Positions 8,147-17,586 of a stretch of 64,000 nt of DNA are shown here, one piece after another (the stretch's first letter is position 1; every line of letters begins with the position of its first letter). The notes below the pieces were generated by a model that was not told the origin of the DNA, did not search any database, and worked only from the letters and a program-made list of their open reading frames with translations. The DNA lies in NCBI RefSeq assembly GCF_000760695.4, contig NZ_JHEG04000002.1, positions 1 through 64,000 on the forward strand, read 5' to 3'. The stretch is from Tolypothrix bouteillei VB521301 (GTDB lineage: Bacteria; Cyanobacteriota; Cyanobacteriia; Cyanobacteriales; Nostocaceae). The translations under genes were made by a program, and so were the position numbers.

Positions 8147-9001
8147 GTGATGGGTAACGGATGTAACAGATGGAAGACTATCGATCGGTTATATCCTCTG
8201 TTATCTGCTGCCATTTTTGTGCTTCTAGCTTTCTGCTTTGTTTTTGCAGATGCAAGATTGTCCGCATCTGCTGCCCAATTATCAGAGATTCAACGAAGAG
8301 GCTACATCAAGATTGCTGTCAAAGATAACTTGCGTCCATTGGCATTTAGAGATGCAAGCGGTCAACTGCAAGGTTTGGAAATTGATTTAGCAAAAGCATT
8401 GACAGTAGACTTACTAGGTAAAGAAGATTTGGTTCGCCTGCAGCCCGTAATAAATCAAGATCGTTTGTCAGCAGTCTTGGAAGATAAAGTTGACATTGGC
8501 ATTGCTAGAGTCACAGCAACGTCTTCACGTGCTCGTTTGGTGAGTTTTAGCGTTCCTTACTACTTTGATGGATCTGTCCTGCTGACAAAAGATAATACGG
8601 TGCAGCAGTTAAGCCATCTAACAAAACGGAAAATAGCTGTTCTCGATCGCTCAAGCACAATTGCCGCAGTACGGTACTATTTGCCGAGTGCTGAGTTAGT
8701 CGGAGTAGATTCTTATCAAGCAGCAATTGCTCTATTGGAAAAAGATGCAGTTGCTGCTTTTGCTGCAGATGGAAGTGTTCTAAGTGGTTTCGTTCAACAG
8801 TACCCACAGTATCGAATCTTACTAACGAAACTGTCTACAGAGCCACTGTCTGTAGTGATGCCCAAAGGTTTGCAGTATGATGAATTGCGAAGACGGGTGA
8901 ATGTAGCGATCGCTCGCTACATAGATTCTGGTTGGCTCTCTGAACGTCTAAAGTACTGGGGCTTACCAAATCAATTTACTGATTTCAAACAAAATTTCTA
9001 A
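8147..9001 (+). CDS. Family 3 extracellular solute-binding protein
   Basis: A 284-residue protein with a hydrophobic N-terminal export signal (~residues 17-40, ending 'LSASAAQL'). After it comes the fold typical of amino-acid-type periplasmic binding proteins: 'IQRRGYIKIAVKDNLRPLAF', 'GLEIDLAKAL', 'VDIGIARVTATSSRARLVSF' and 'VAAFAADGSVLSGF'. These proteins capture small polar solutes in the periplasm for an ABC importer. No permease or ATPase gene lies nearby, so it is an orphan component or a sensor-like binding protein. The start is GTG 8147 with an adjacent ATG at 8150; the ATG may be the real start. It follows rplT by nine bases, so it may be read from the ribosomal protein transcript. 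Confidence 0.85.
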   Translation: MMGNGCNRWKTIDRLYPLLSAAIFVLLAFCFVFADARLSASAAQLSEIQRRGYIKIAVKDNLRPLAFRDASGQLQGLEIDLAKALTVDLLGKEDLVRLQPVINQDRLSAVLEDKVDIGIARVTATSSRARLVSFSVPYYFDGSVLLTKDNTVQQLSHLTKRKIAVLDRSSTIAAVRYYLPSAELVGVDSYQAAIALLEKDAVAAFAADGSVLSGFVQQYPQYRILLTKLSTEPLSVVMPKGLQYDELRRRVNVAIARYIDSGWLSERLKYWGLPNQFTDFKQNF

Positions 9002-9388
9002 AAGAGATTGAACGCTGGACACCAAACTCAAGAAATTTGATAGCAAACCGAAGCCCCTACCCTATTTTGAACAACTCTTCTCCAAGCCCCTAAAATATCA
9101 AGTTTCACTATCACTACTTAAAGAATTCAAGGGTTTTTCGTGAAAAAGACGTAAAGATAGTAGACAGAAGATCTCTAATATCAGTACTTTTACAGAAGCA
9201 CCAAAAATTCAAAAAGTTCCAGTCAATAGCCTAATAAAGTAAATGGCTAGGGTTAGGATTTTCTATACAAGCAGAAAATGCTTGACAGATTGCCTAAAAG
9301 CAGCTACCAAACTACACATTCAGGTACGTACAAGGGTGTTTTCTATCTGGTGCGTAGTAGCTAAAGCAGTATTGCCTCACAAAATGAT
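9002..9388. other. Intergenic, no gene recognised
   Basis: 387 bases without a supported reading frame, repeat or RNA gene. It presumably carries the promoter of the sugar-enzyme operon at 9389. No clear -10/-35 pair or operator was recognised. Confidence 0.4.
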
Positions 9389-10555
9389 ATGCAAGGCGAA
9401 AAAAAGGTAGAGACATTTGGCAATTCCAAGCAACCAGGAACGCTGGTAAGACTTTGGGATTTTTCCAATATATCAATCAACGATCTCTTTAGAGAACGCA
9501 AAACGGTATTTGAGCCTCGAAAGCATTTAGACGCGGCTATTCAATGGCTCAAACGTGCTCAAGATTGCAGCCCCGATGACGGAATTAGTTGGGGTTACTC
9601 CCTTAAAGGAGGATGGAGGCTTTCTTACCGCGAAACTACGGGATACATTGCTGACACATTTTTTGATTTGGCTTATGAAATTCAAGATGATGACGCTTGG
9701 AATCGAGCTGTCAGTGCATGCAAATGGTTAGTCAGAATACAGAACGATGATGGTTCAATTTCTGACCCTCGCTACGGTTCAAAAGGTATTGTCTTTGATA
9801 CAGGTCAAGTCCTGCAAGGTCTGCTTCGAGCTTATGAAGAGACGCAAGATTTGTATTTTTTACAAGCAGCTGAAGCTGCTGGTAATTGGCTTGTGAAAGT
9901 AGCTGATGAAACAGGACGATGGACTCAAAACACTCATTTGAATGTTCCTCACGTCTATAACACTCGTGTTGCTTGGCCTTTGTTAAAACTACACGTTATA
10001 AGTCCCCACCCAGATAGAGAGAGAGTTGCTAGAGCTAACTTGGATTGGGCTGTTAGCCAGCAACAAGCTGGTTGGTTTGACCAATGTGCTTTTCAACCAG
10101 GTGTTCCTCCTTTCACTCACAACATCGCATACGCCAATCGCGGTCTTTTAGAAGCAGGTTATTTGCTTAACGAGCCAAAGTATATAGACGCTGCGATCGC
10201 AGGAGCCAGAGCAGTGTTAAAGCACGTTCGTGCGAATGGATTTATTCCCGGACAAATAGACCTTCAGGGAAAGCCTCACGGAAATTACTGCTGCTTAACC
10301 GGTAACTGTCAAATGGCAATTATTTGGCTCAAGCTTTTCCAACAAACAGGACAACAAGAATACTATCAAGCAGCATTCAACAGTTTGCAATACGTCATGT
10401 CCTGCCAAGATATTCAAACCTCCAACCCAAACATTCGAGGGGGGATTAAAGGTTCCGAGCCAATTTGGGGGACATACACTCGCTTATCCTATCCAAACTG
10501 GGCAGCGAAGTTTTTCGTAGATGCATTGCTTTTATTAATTACCCTCAAGCAATAA
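9389..10555 (+). CDS. Alpha/alpha-barrel (six-hairpin) sugar-active protein
   Basis: A 388-residue soluble protein without signal peptide. It is built of repeating helical hairpins with 'A-x-x-W-L' helices at intervals (e.g. 'LDAAIQWLKRAQD', 'AVSACKWLVRIQNDDGSI', 'AAGNWLVKVADETGRW', 'AAIAGARAVLKHV'). This pattern is that of (alpha/alpha)6 barrels, shared by unsaturated glucuronyl hydrolases, N-acylglucosamine epimerases and polysaccharide lyases. Aromatic and acidic residues after the hairpins ('YRETTGYIADTFFDLA', 'VFDTGQVLQG', 'CCLTGNCQMAIIWL') could line a sugar-binding groove. The WecG/TagA-family transferase starts 23 bases downstream, so both probably act on one cell-surface or secreted polysaccharide. 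Whether it hydrolyses, epimerises or only binds sugar is not clear. Confidence 0.7.
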   Translation: MQGEKKVETFGNSKQPGTLVRLWDFSNISINDLFRERKTVFEPRKHLDAAIQWLKRAQDCSPDDGISWGYSLKGGWRLSYRETTGYIADTFFDLAYEIQDDDAWNRAVSACKWLVRIQNDDGSISDPRYGSKGIVFDTGQVLQGLLRAYEETQDLYFLQAAEAAGNWLVKVADETGRWTQNTHLNVPHVYNTRVAWPLLKLHVISPHPDRERVARANLDWAVSQQQAGWFDQCAFQPGVPPFTHNIAYANRGLLEAGYLLNEPKYIDAAIAGARAVLKHVRANGFIPGQIDLQGKPHGNYCCLTGNCQMAIIWLKLFQQTGQQEYYQAAFNSLQYVMSCQDIQTSNPNIRGGIKGSEPIWGTYTRLSYPNWAAKFFVDALLLLITLKQ

Positions 10556-10578
10556 AGGACAGATGTGAGGATACAGTC

Positions 10579-11406
10579 ATGGAAACCATGAAATTTTTCA
10601 ATAGCAACCCTAAGAGCTTGCCGATTAAGCATTTCCAAGAAGAGGATCGGGCCAAACAAAGAGTGCAAATTTTAAATAGCAGTTTTGACCCCGTGACAAT
10701 CCAAGAAACAGTTAACTGGGCAATTCGTTTCATCCAAGAGGAAAAAAGAGGATATATTTGCACCGTTAATGTAGCCATCCTCATGATGATGGAAAACAAT
10801 AAACGATTGGCAAAAATTATTAATAAGGCTGTTTTAATTGTGGCAGACGGTCAGCCAATTATCTGGACTTCACGATGGCTGTCTGCGCCCTTACCAAGTC
10901 GTGTTGCAGGAATTGACTTGATTTATGAACTCGCAGCCGTGGCGGAACAACGACAACTGGGTATTTACTTGCTAGGAGGAACAACAGATGTGATTGCAGA
11001 CGCCGCCGCAAAACTACAGTCCAAGCATCCACGACTCAAAATTAGTTTTGATAACGGTTACTTCAGTTCACAACAGGCTGCCGGTCGGGCTGAAGCTATT
11101 CGTCAAAGTGGCGCGAGCATTCTTTTTGTAGGTATGGGAGTCCCCCGACAAGAATACTTTCTTGAAGAGCATTGGGAAAATTTGGGCGTAAACCTAGCGA
11201 TTGGGGTAGGTGGTAGCTTTGATGTCATTGCAGGTAGAAAAAAACGTGCTCCTCTGTGGGTGCAGGAAGTGGGGCTCGAATGGCTTTACCGCCTGCTTCA
11301 AGAACCCAGAAGATTGTGGAGACGCTATTTATTTACCAATTTACAGTTTATCTACACCCTCCTACAGGCTTTTATCCATAAAAGCCAGAAGAAGCAAGCT
11401 GCCTAA
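10579..11406 (+). CDS. WecG/TagA/CpsF-family glycosyltransferase (GT26)
   Basis: The chosen start ATG 10579 (275 residues) has GTGAGG eight bases upstream; a longer frame exists but overlaps the preceding gene. It shows the GT26 signature: 'ICTVNVAILMMMENNKRLAK', 'VLIVADGQPIIWTSRW', 'RVAGIDLIYELA', 'GIYLLGGTTDVI', 'GASILFVGMGVPRQEYF' and 'GVGGSFDVIAGRKKRAP'. The D-G-x-P/T and G-x-P-x-Q-E motifs are those of UDP-N-acetylmannosaminuronate or N-acetylmannosamine transferases. These enzymes add the second sugar to a lipid-linked intermediate at the inner face of the membrane. It forms an operon with the upstream alpha/alpha-barrel protein. The exact sugar is unknown. Confidence 0.9.
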   Translation: METMKFFNSNPKSLPIKHFQEEDRAKQRVQILNSSFDPVTIQETVNWAIRFIQEEKRGYICTVNVAILMMMENNKRLAKIINKAVLIVADGQPIIWTSRWLSAPLPSRVAGIDLIYELAAVAEQRQLGIYLLGGTTDVIADAAAKLQSKHPRLKISFDNGYFSSQQAAGRAEAIRQSGASILFVGMGVPRQEYFLEEHWENLGVNLAIGVGGSFDVIAGRKKRAPLWVQEVGLEWLYRLLQEPRRLWRRYLFTNLQFIYTLLQAFIHKSQKKQAA

Positions 11407-11615
11407 AAACAGCAGAAATACTCAAAAGCTTATAACTTTTATGGGAGACATGGGTTGATTGAATAACTGCTGGTAAAATACTCTTCTTTGAAAAGATTCC
11501 CTATGACTCGGTAAACTTGACAAGTCATGTCTGGTGATTCGATCTGCGGCATAGAAGCTACAATTGTTATCTGAGCCATTAGTCATGTTTTAAGAAAAGG
11601 TTTGTATTTTTGGCA

Positions 11616-12140
11616 ATGGATAACAATCTAGCAATTATTTATCTCTCCGTTTTAGTAGGTCTGCTGGCATTTACAGTTGTCATCATTTTTCGCCAAATCT
11701 TTAAAACTCGCAAGCGTGAAGGTTCTCTCTCTCGCCTGCGAAAGAAGCTAGCCCAAGAAAAGGGTACGGCTCAGGAATATTACGAATTAGCAAGTATCTA
11801 TTCGGAAAAAAAGGTCTTTTCTCAGGCGATCGCCTTGTTTCAAAAAGCACTCAAAGCTGCTGAGGAAGAAGGCGAAGAAAATATTGCTTATATTTACAAC
11901 GGGTTAGGTTATGCCTACTTTGCCCAAGAACAGTATGACTTAGCGATTCGGCAGTACAAGGAAGCCCTGAGAGTTAAACCTGACTATGTGACAGCGTTTA
12001 ACAATTTAGGTCATTCATACGAACGTAAAAAATTAAACTCCCAAGCACTGGAAGCTTACGAAAACGCACTAAAAATTAATCCCAACAATGCGACAGCAAA
12101 ACGCCGTGCTGATTCTTTGCGCCGTTTGGTAGCTGCATAG
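11616..12140 (+). CDS. Membrane-anchored TPR protein
   Basis: The chosen ATG at 11616 gives 174 residues (a TTG at 11610 adds two). An N-terminal transmembrane segment ('LAIIYLSVLVGLLAFTVVII', ~residues 4-24) is followed by a basic stretch and then about three tetratricopeptide repeats, seen in 'YYELASIYSEKKVFSQAIAL', 'IAYIYNGLGYAYFAQEQYDL' and 'VTAFNNLGHSYERKKLNSQA', with the canonical A8/A20/P32-type positions. The last residues are basic. It is a conserved type in cyanobacteria, probably a scaffold at the thylakoid or cytoplasmic membrane. Its partner is unknown. It lies upstream of chlB, separated by 356 bases, so co-regulation is uncertain. Confidence 0.8.
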   Translation: MDNNLAIIYLSVLVGLLAFTVVIIFRQIFKTRKREGSLSRLRKKLAQEKGTAQEYYELASIYSEKKVFSQAIALFQKALKAAEEEGEENIAYIYNGLGYAYFAQEQYDLAIRQYKEALRVKPDYVTAFNNLGHSYERKKLNSQALEAYENALKINPNNATAKRRADSLRRLVAA

Positions 12141-12264
12141 GAAGATCTGGGGTTGGGAGTTAGGAATTTTTCGTTACGGAGGCTGAGCCTGGAAATGCAG
12201 AGTGTGAGGCTCCGCCTCCAGAAAAAACAATTAAGAAATTTCCCCAAACATTACAATTTATTTC

Positions 12265-12291
12265 ACTTAAACAACCTTTTGTTGTTTAAGT
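12265..12291 (+). promoter_or_regulatory. Perfect 11-bp hairpin between TPR gene and chlB
   Basis: ACTTAAACAAC (12265-12275) and its exact complement (12281-12291) enclose a five-base loop CTTTT. No T-run follows, so it is not a standard terminator. It lies ~205 bases before chlB within a 356-base gap that also holds a GAGGCTCCGCCTCC repeat (12206-12220) and TGTCTCCCTTGTCTCC units just before the chlB start. It could be a leader structure of the chlB mRNA or simply a repeat remnant. Confidence 0.4.
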
Positions 12292-12496
12292 TAGAAGCTG
12301 AATTACAGTCAGGAACGAAGTTTGAGCGATCGCAAATCCCCAAAACCCTTGTACTTCCCACTTCATCAACAAGGTCAAATTTTGAGAGAATCAAAAGCAC
12401 TTTCAAAAAGCAACAAACGGATAAAATGGGGCATTGGGCACGATCTTTTTGTCTCCCTTGTCTCCTCTTCCCTAACTCCAAAGGAGAACATCACTC

Positions 12497-14023
12497 ATGA
12501 AATTGGCTTACTGGATGTATGCAGGTCCCGCTCACATAGGCACTTTGCGAATCGCCAGTTCCTTCAAAAACGTTCATGCCATTATGCACGCTCCACTGGG
12601 CGATGATTACTTCAACGTCATGCGCTCCATGCTCGAACGGGAGAGGAATTTTACCCCGGTGACAGCCAGTATCGTAGACCGTAACGTTTTGGCACGCGGT
12701 TCACAAGAAAAAGTGGTGGACAACATCACCCGTAAAGATGCAGAAGAACACCCAGACTTGATCGTGTTGACTCCTACCTGTACTTCTAGCATTTTACAAG
12801 AAGATTTACAAAACTTTGTAGAGCGGGCAACGCTGGAAACAAAATCTGACGTGTTGCTAGCAGATGTCAATCACTATCGGGTTAACGAAATCCAGGCTGC
12901 CGATCGCACCCTACACCAAATCGTTCAATTCTATATTGAGAAAGCTCGCAAGAAGGGCGAACTCCCACAAGGGAAAACGGAAAAACCCTCTGTCAACATT
13001 ATTGGTATTTCTACTCTTGGTTTCCACAACCAACATGACTCCACCGAACTGAAGCGGCTGATGGCTGACTTGGGAATTGAGGTGAATGTTGTGATACCAG
13101 ATGGAGCTTCCGTTCACGAGTTGAAAAATTTGCCTCGCGCCTGGTTTAACCTCGTAGTGTACCGGGAACTAGGTATTCTGGCAGCTCGTTACCTAGAAGA
13201 AGAATTTGGGATGCCCTATGTAGATATCACGCCTATGGGGGTTGTAGAAACGGCTCGTTGCATCCGCAAGATTCAACAGGTGATTAACGCTCAAGGTGCC
13301 GGTGTTGATTACGAAGAGTATATCAACAACCAAACCCTGTATGTGTCTCAAGCAGCATGGTTCTCTCGTTCTATTGACTGTCAGAACTTAACTGGGAAAA
13401 AGGCTGTGGTATTCGGTGACAATACTCATGCAGCAGCCATAACCAAGATTTTGGCACGGGAAATGGGCATTCATGTCGTTTGGGCTGGAACATACTGCAA
13501 GTACGATGCTGATTGGTTCCGCGAACAAGTTAGCGAGTACTGTGATGAAGTGATTATTACAGATGACCATACAGAGATAGGAAATGCGATCGCTCGTGTT
13601 GAACCCTCTGCAATTTTCGGTACTCAAATGGAGCGCCACGTTGGTAAGCGATTGGATATTCCCTGCGGTGTTATTGCTGCACCCATCCACATCCAGAACT
13701 TCCCCATTGGCTACAAACCCTTTGTAGGTTACGAGGGGACAAATCAAATTGCAGATTTGGTATACAATTCCTTCACTTTAGGAATGGAAGACCACTTGTT
13801 AGAAATCTTTGGTGGACACGATACCAAAGAAGTTATTACAAAGGGTATTTCTGCTGATTCTGACTTAGCTTGGACTAAGGAAGCTCAGGCAGAATTAAAC
13901 AAAGTCCCTGGTTTTGTACGCGGGAAAGTGAAGCGCAATACAGAAAAATTTGCTCGCGAACGCAATTTCAATCAAATTACTGTGGAAGTTATGTACGCTG
14001 CTAAGGAAGCTGTTGGGGCATAA
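12497..14023 (+). CDS. chlB: Light-independent protochlorophyllide reductase subunit B
   Basis: A 508-residue protein of normal length for ChlB. It begins '[20 protein letters not shown]' and contains '[20 protein letters not shown]', '[14 protein letters not shown]' and '[20 protein letters not shown]', all typical of the nitrogenase-like B subunit. The C-terminal ~55 residues ('[20 protein letters not shown]') are the small PCP-reductase domain found in ChlB. With ChlN it forms the NB-protein, which receives electrons from ChlL and reduces ring D of protochlorophyllide without light. The cysteine in 'TPTCTSS' fits the ligand position for the NB cluster. chlL and chlN are not in this window. 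Start at ATG 12497 is fixed by conservation. Confidence 0.98.
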   Translation: MKLAYWMYAGPAHIGTLRIASSFKNVHAIMHAPLGDDYFNVMRSMLERERNFTPVTASIVDRNVLARGSQEKVVDNITRKDAEEHPDLIVLTPTCTSSILQEDLQNFVERATLETKSDVLLADVNHYRVNEIQAADRTLHQIVQFYIEKARKKGELPQGKTEKPSVNIIGISTLGFHNQHDSTELKRLMADLGIEVNVVIPDGASVHELKNLPRAWFNLVVYRELGILAARYLEEEFGMPYVDITPMGVVETARCIRKIQQVINAQGAGVDYEEYINNQTLYVSQAAWFSRSIDCQNLTGKKAVVFGDNTHAAAITKILAREMGIHVVWAGTYCKYDADWFREQVSEYCDEVIITDDHTEIGNAIARVEPSAIFGTQMERHVGKRLDIPCGVIAAPIHIQNFPIGYKPFVGYEGTNQIADLVYNSFTLGMEDHLLEIFGGHDTKEVITKGISADSDLAWTKEAQAELNKVPGFVRGKVKRNTEKFARERNFNQITVEVMYAAKEAVGA

Positions 14024-14035
14024 GTTCCAGTCTCG

Positions 14036-14056
14036 TTCCCAGGCTTTACCTGGGAA
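14036..14056 (+). repeat. TTCCCAGG hairpin downstream of chlB
   Basis: TTCCCAGG (14036-14043) and CCTGGGAA (14049-14056) form an 8-bp stem 13 bases after the chlB stop. No T-run follows. The core CTCGTTCCCAGGCTT matches the hairpin at 30980-31010, so this is a copy of a dispersed palindromic element. It may also act as an mRNA 3' end stabiliser. The remainder of the gap to 14363 is AT-rich and shows nothing else recognisable. Confidence 0.6.
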
Positions 14057-14363
14057 TTCCATTAATGTTTTTATTTGCTAGAGAAAGGCAGAGGGTAGCT
14101 ACTCTCTAAGCGTTCAAGCTATTGTTTCGGTGAACTATGCGGTTTTTACTGAGTTGTATTTTTTTTATAGATACGAATATTACGATACAGACTTATTAGT
14201 TTACTTATACAGAAGACAAAAGAAACCTCTCCCTCGTTAACCGATGTATTTTAGACTGCCCTGAGTACAAAAGTGTCACTCAACCTTTACATTTCCTACC
14301 TATAAAAATCAGAAGATGCGTGTTAAGGTTTTTAATTCATCGTCCTATGTTACTACCTGACCA

Positions 14364-17300
14364 ATGTACTCGCACGACTTACACAACCAACACCTTGAAG
14401 AATTAGTCAATGGTAGTGGTATAAACTTAGACATTAGTAAACTCAATTTTAAATCTCTTCAAGGCAATACTGCTTATCAATATTTGTTAATTTCCGAACA
14501 TTTACCCCGCACGAACACCGGGATGGTTAGGAGTAGCTGGTTGCAACGTTACGAACACATTGCAGACGGCGGTTGGTGGTGTTCGGGTCTCGATCCATTG
14601 AATCATTGGAAGGCTATGGAGTGGGGATGCTTTAAGCCAAACCAACCCCGCATGAATGAAAATTGCAAGTCTATCAAGTACGAGCATCCCCCGAGTACTC
14701 CAACACGAGTCTTTTGTCTGCGAGTCCCACTTTGTGTTTGGCAGCAAGTTTCTCAGCGTTACAACGTGGCTATGCCCGAGCGTATCAACCTCAATCCTAA
14801 TGGTGAAGCAGAAGGTTTTTGGTCTTGGGTGATGGAACGCAATGTACCCGTGATTATTTGTGAAGGGGTCAAGAAAGCAGCAGCACTGTTAACTCAAGGA
14901 TATGCAGCAATAGGCATTCCCGGAATTACAAACGGTTATCGCGTTGTTAGAGATGAATTTGGAAAAGTCGTCAGTCGCCAACTTATTCCGGATCTAGGCG
15001 CATTCACCATCACCAAGCGGACATTTTATATTTGCTTTGATTTTGAAACTCAACCAAAGAAAATCGTAACTGTAAACAACGCTATTTCTCAATTAGGATT
15101 TTTATTTCAAAAAAGAAATTGTCCCGTTCAAGTCGTTGAACTTCCTGGAATGGAGAAAGGCGTAGATGACTTGATCGTTGCTAAAGGTGCAAGTGCTTTT
15201 GAATCCATTTATCGCAACAGCATTGATTTAGAAGTCTACCTTGCTCATACCAAACCTCATACTGAATTGACTATTCCAGCTGCACTCACTATCAACCGTC
15301 CTTATTTGGGAGAAATACCTTTTCCCACTTCTGGGTTAGTTGGAGTGAAATCAGCAAAAGGAACGGGGAAAACCACAGCACTCCAATCTGTTGTAAATCG
15401 AGCAAAAAGTCAAAATCAACCTGTTTTATTAATGACTCATAGGATTCAACTCGGACGATTTTTATGTGAAAAAATTGGTATTCCGTGGGGATTGGGGAAA
15501 GGAGACAAGGGAGACAAGGGGGACAAGGGAGACAAGGTGGACAAGGGGGACAAGATAGAGCTATTTTCTGTTATGTCTTCATCTCATATCTCTTCATCTC
15601 ACCAGTCCCTCATTCCCAACCGCCAATCTCTCGGTCTGTGTATCGATTCCATTTGGAGACTGAATCCTGAAGAATGGCAAGGTGCAATCTTTATTTTGGA
15701 TGAAGTCGAACAGTCATTATGGCATCTACTCAATAGCAGTACTTGTAAGGATAAACGAGTCAAAATTTTAAAAATATTTCAGGAATTAATTTCAACTGTA
15801 TTAAAAACAGGGGGTTTGGTTATAGCGCAAGACGCTGACTTATCAGACGTTTCTTTAGAATATTTACAGGGATTGGCAGGAATTAAGGTAGTTCCTTGGA
15901 TTGCAATTAATCAATGGAAACCACATCAAGGTTGGGATACCACTTTTTATGATTCTCCCAATCCAACTCCTTTGATTCATCAACTAGAATTAGATTTAAT
16001 GACAGGATACAAATGTTATGTAACAACTGATAGTCGTTCCGGGCGTTATAGTTGTGAAACCATTGAACGTTACTTGAGAGAGCGTTTGGCGAGATTGCAG
16101 CATAAATTTCCCAATACTCTCGTTGTTAGCAGCCATACAACTAACACACCCGGTCATGCAGCTGTTGATTTTGTAGCATCTATCAATCAAAAAGTTGCTG
16201 CGTATGACACCATTTTTGTCACTCCTAGTTTGGGTACGGGAATTAGTATTGACGTGCGGCATTTTGATAGAGTTTATGGTATTTTTCAAGGAGTGGTTCC
16301 TGATTTTGATGCACGACAAGCATTAGCAAGAGTCCGCGATAATATACCCCGTTTTATTTGGTGTGCTAAGCGAGGAATTGGGTTGATTGGAAGTGGTAGC
16401 ACAAATTATCGATCGCTTTCCTGTTGGTATCAGGACAATCAAAAAGAAAACTTAGCTTTGCTAAGTCCATTACATAAAATTGATGTAGATTTACCTTTAG
16501 TTTACGATCCCATTCATCTACGTACTTGGTCAAAGTTAGCAGCAAGAGTGAATGCGTCTATCACCTTTTACCGCCAATCCATGAAGGAAGGCTTGATTGC
16601 GGATGGACACCCGGTTTCCATGCGAAGTAATGATACGCAAAAGAATATTATTAGAGATTTACGTTTTGCCTTTTTAGCAACCGATCGCAACGATATAACA
16701 ACTCGGAAAAGATTAATTTTAGAAATTGTAAAAGTACAGAAGGATTGGTCGCAAAGTCGGAAGAATACACAAGAAATCGACCGGAAAATTAGAGAAATCA
16801 AGCGACAAAACCAATTGACATTGGCAACGGCTGTAGCTAATGCACAAGATATTAATGACTTAGCATACGCACAACTTCTGACCAAACACTCTTTAACGAA
16901 TGAGGAACGTCACAAAATTAGCAAGTATGTTCTCAAACAAAAGTACGGGATTGAAGTGACTCCAGAATTGAAGCTAAGGGACGATAAAGGATATTACTGT
17001 CAATTACTTTCTCACTACTACCTCACCCATGAAAGCAATTACTTTCATCTGAAAGACAAGCAAGAGTTCCATCAGCAGTTATCTTGGGGTGATGGTAAAG
17101 TTTTTTTACCAGATTTAAAAACTTACACTCTTAAAATAGAAGCATTAAGAGCTTTAGGAATGCTGAAATTTTTGGAACCAGAAAGAAAATTTACTGAAAA
17201 TGATGCAGATTTAATATTGCTCAAAAATATTTCACTTCAATGTAGCAAACACATTCGCAGAACGCTGGGAATTAATATTGAGACGGGTACAAAGAGTGTT

Positions 17301-17534
17301 TCAGCCGTAAGAATACTGGAGAGGTTATTGAATTTATTGGGCTTAAAGCTTAAGCGAATTGATATTGAGGCGTATCAAATTAATAGAGAAACGCTTTATG
17401 ATGAGCGGCAAAAAATATTTGCTGTCTGGCATCAGCGAGATGAGTTGATGTTGTTAAATATCAGTGGTGTAAAAGAGGAAAAAACTCATACGTTTTTGAA
17501 TGAAAAGTTGGAGCTTATAAAATTGTCTTTTTGA
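14364..17534 (+). CDS. CyRepA1-type plasmid replication protein (DUF3854 + helicase)
   Basis: A 1056-residue protein. Residues ~1-310 contain the DUF3854/TOPRIM-like part with 'VPVIICEGVKKAAALLTQGY' and 'AAIGIPGITNGYR', then 'FYICFDFETQP', the arrangement used in plasmid and phage primases. From ~325 a helicase core follows: Walker A 'GVKSAKGTGKTTALQ' (~328-342), Walker B 'IFILDEVEQSLWHLL' (~444) and a later 'VTPSLGTGISIDV' plus 'DARQALARVRDNIPRF' resembling SF2 motifs V/VI. This is the domain plan of the cyanobacterial plasmid replication protein family CyRepA1. Here it stands in a chromosomal setting between chlB and a dehydrogenase gene. Residues ~374-422 include (GDK)n encoded by an intergenic-type repeat, apparently inserted in frame between motifs Ia and II. 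Whether it is functional is uncertain. Confidence 0.8.
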   Translation: MYSHDLHNQHLEELVNGSGINLDISKLNFKSLQGNTAYQYLLISEHLPRTNTGMVRSSWLQRYEHIADGGWWCSGLDPLNHWKAMEWGCFKPNQPRMNENCKSIKYEHPPSTPTRVFCLRVPLCVWQQVSQRYNVAMPERINLNPNGEAEGFWSWVMERNVPVIICEGVKKAAALLTQGYAAIGIPGITNGYRVVRDEFGKVVSRQLIPDLGAFTITKRTFYICFDFETQPKKIVTVNNAISQLGFLFQKRNCPVQVVELPGMEKGVDDLIVAKGASAFESIYRNSIDLEVYLAHTKPHTELTIPAALTINRPYLGEIPFPTSGLVGVKSAKGTGKTTALQSVVNRAKSQNQPVLLMTHRIQLGRFLCEKIGIPWGLGKGDKGDKGDKGDKVDKGDKIELFSVMSSSHISSSHQSLIPNRQSLGLCIDSIWRLNPEEWQGAIFILDEVEQSLWHLLNSSTCKDKRVKILKIFQELISTVLKTGGLVIAQDADLSDVSLEYLQGLAGIKVVPWIAINQWKPHQGWDTTFYDSPNPTPLIHQLELDLMTGYKCYVTTDSRSGRYSCETIERYLRERLARLQHKFPNTLVVSSHTTNTPGHAAVDFVASINQKVAAYDTIFVTPSLGTGISIDVRHFDRVYGIFQGVVPDFDARQALARVRDNIPRFIWCAKRGIGLIGSGSTNYRSLSCWYQDNQKENLALLSPLHKIDVDLPLVYDPIHLRTWSKLAARVNASITFYRQSMKEGLIADGHPVSMRSNDTQKNIIRDLRFAFLATDRNDITTRKRLILEIVKVQKDWSQSRKNTQEIDRKIREIKRQNQLTLATAVANAQDINDLAYAQLLTKHSLTNEERHKISKYVLKQKYGIEVTPELKLRDDKGYYCQLLSHYYLTHESNYFHLKDKQEFHQQLSWGDGKVFLPDLKTYTLKIEALRALGMLKFLEPERKFTENDADLILLKNISLQCSKHIRRTLGINIETGTKSVSAVRILERLLNLLGLKLKRIDIEAYQINRETLYDERQKIFAVWHQRDELMLLNISGVKEEKTHTFLNEKLELIKLSF
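15486..15631 (+). repeat. GGGAGACAA repeat cluster inside a reading frame
   Basis: Six to seven units of the type GGGAGACAAG / GGGGACAAG run in tandem (15499-15554), preceded by GGGGATTGGGGAAAGG and followed by CCAGTCCCTCATTCCCAACCG-like sequence. The complement (CTTGTCTCCCTTATCTCC) stands in intergenic DNA at 17816 and 45417. The repeat keeps the frame of the replication protein and adds ~48 residues. Confidence 0.8.
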
Positions 17535-17586
17535 ACCGCAGAGAACGCAGAGGACACAGAGAAGACAATGAGTTTGTAGTAGTGTT

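Noticed and set aside
10465..10578. N-terminal extension of the WecG/TagA transferase
   Set aside because: The extension overlaps the previous gene and lacks family similarity; ATG 10579 has a ribosome site eight bases upstream.
14364..17534. Integrated plasmid or prophage with defined borders
   Set aside because: No integrase, flanking direct repeats, tRNA target or partition genes were found around the replication gene.
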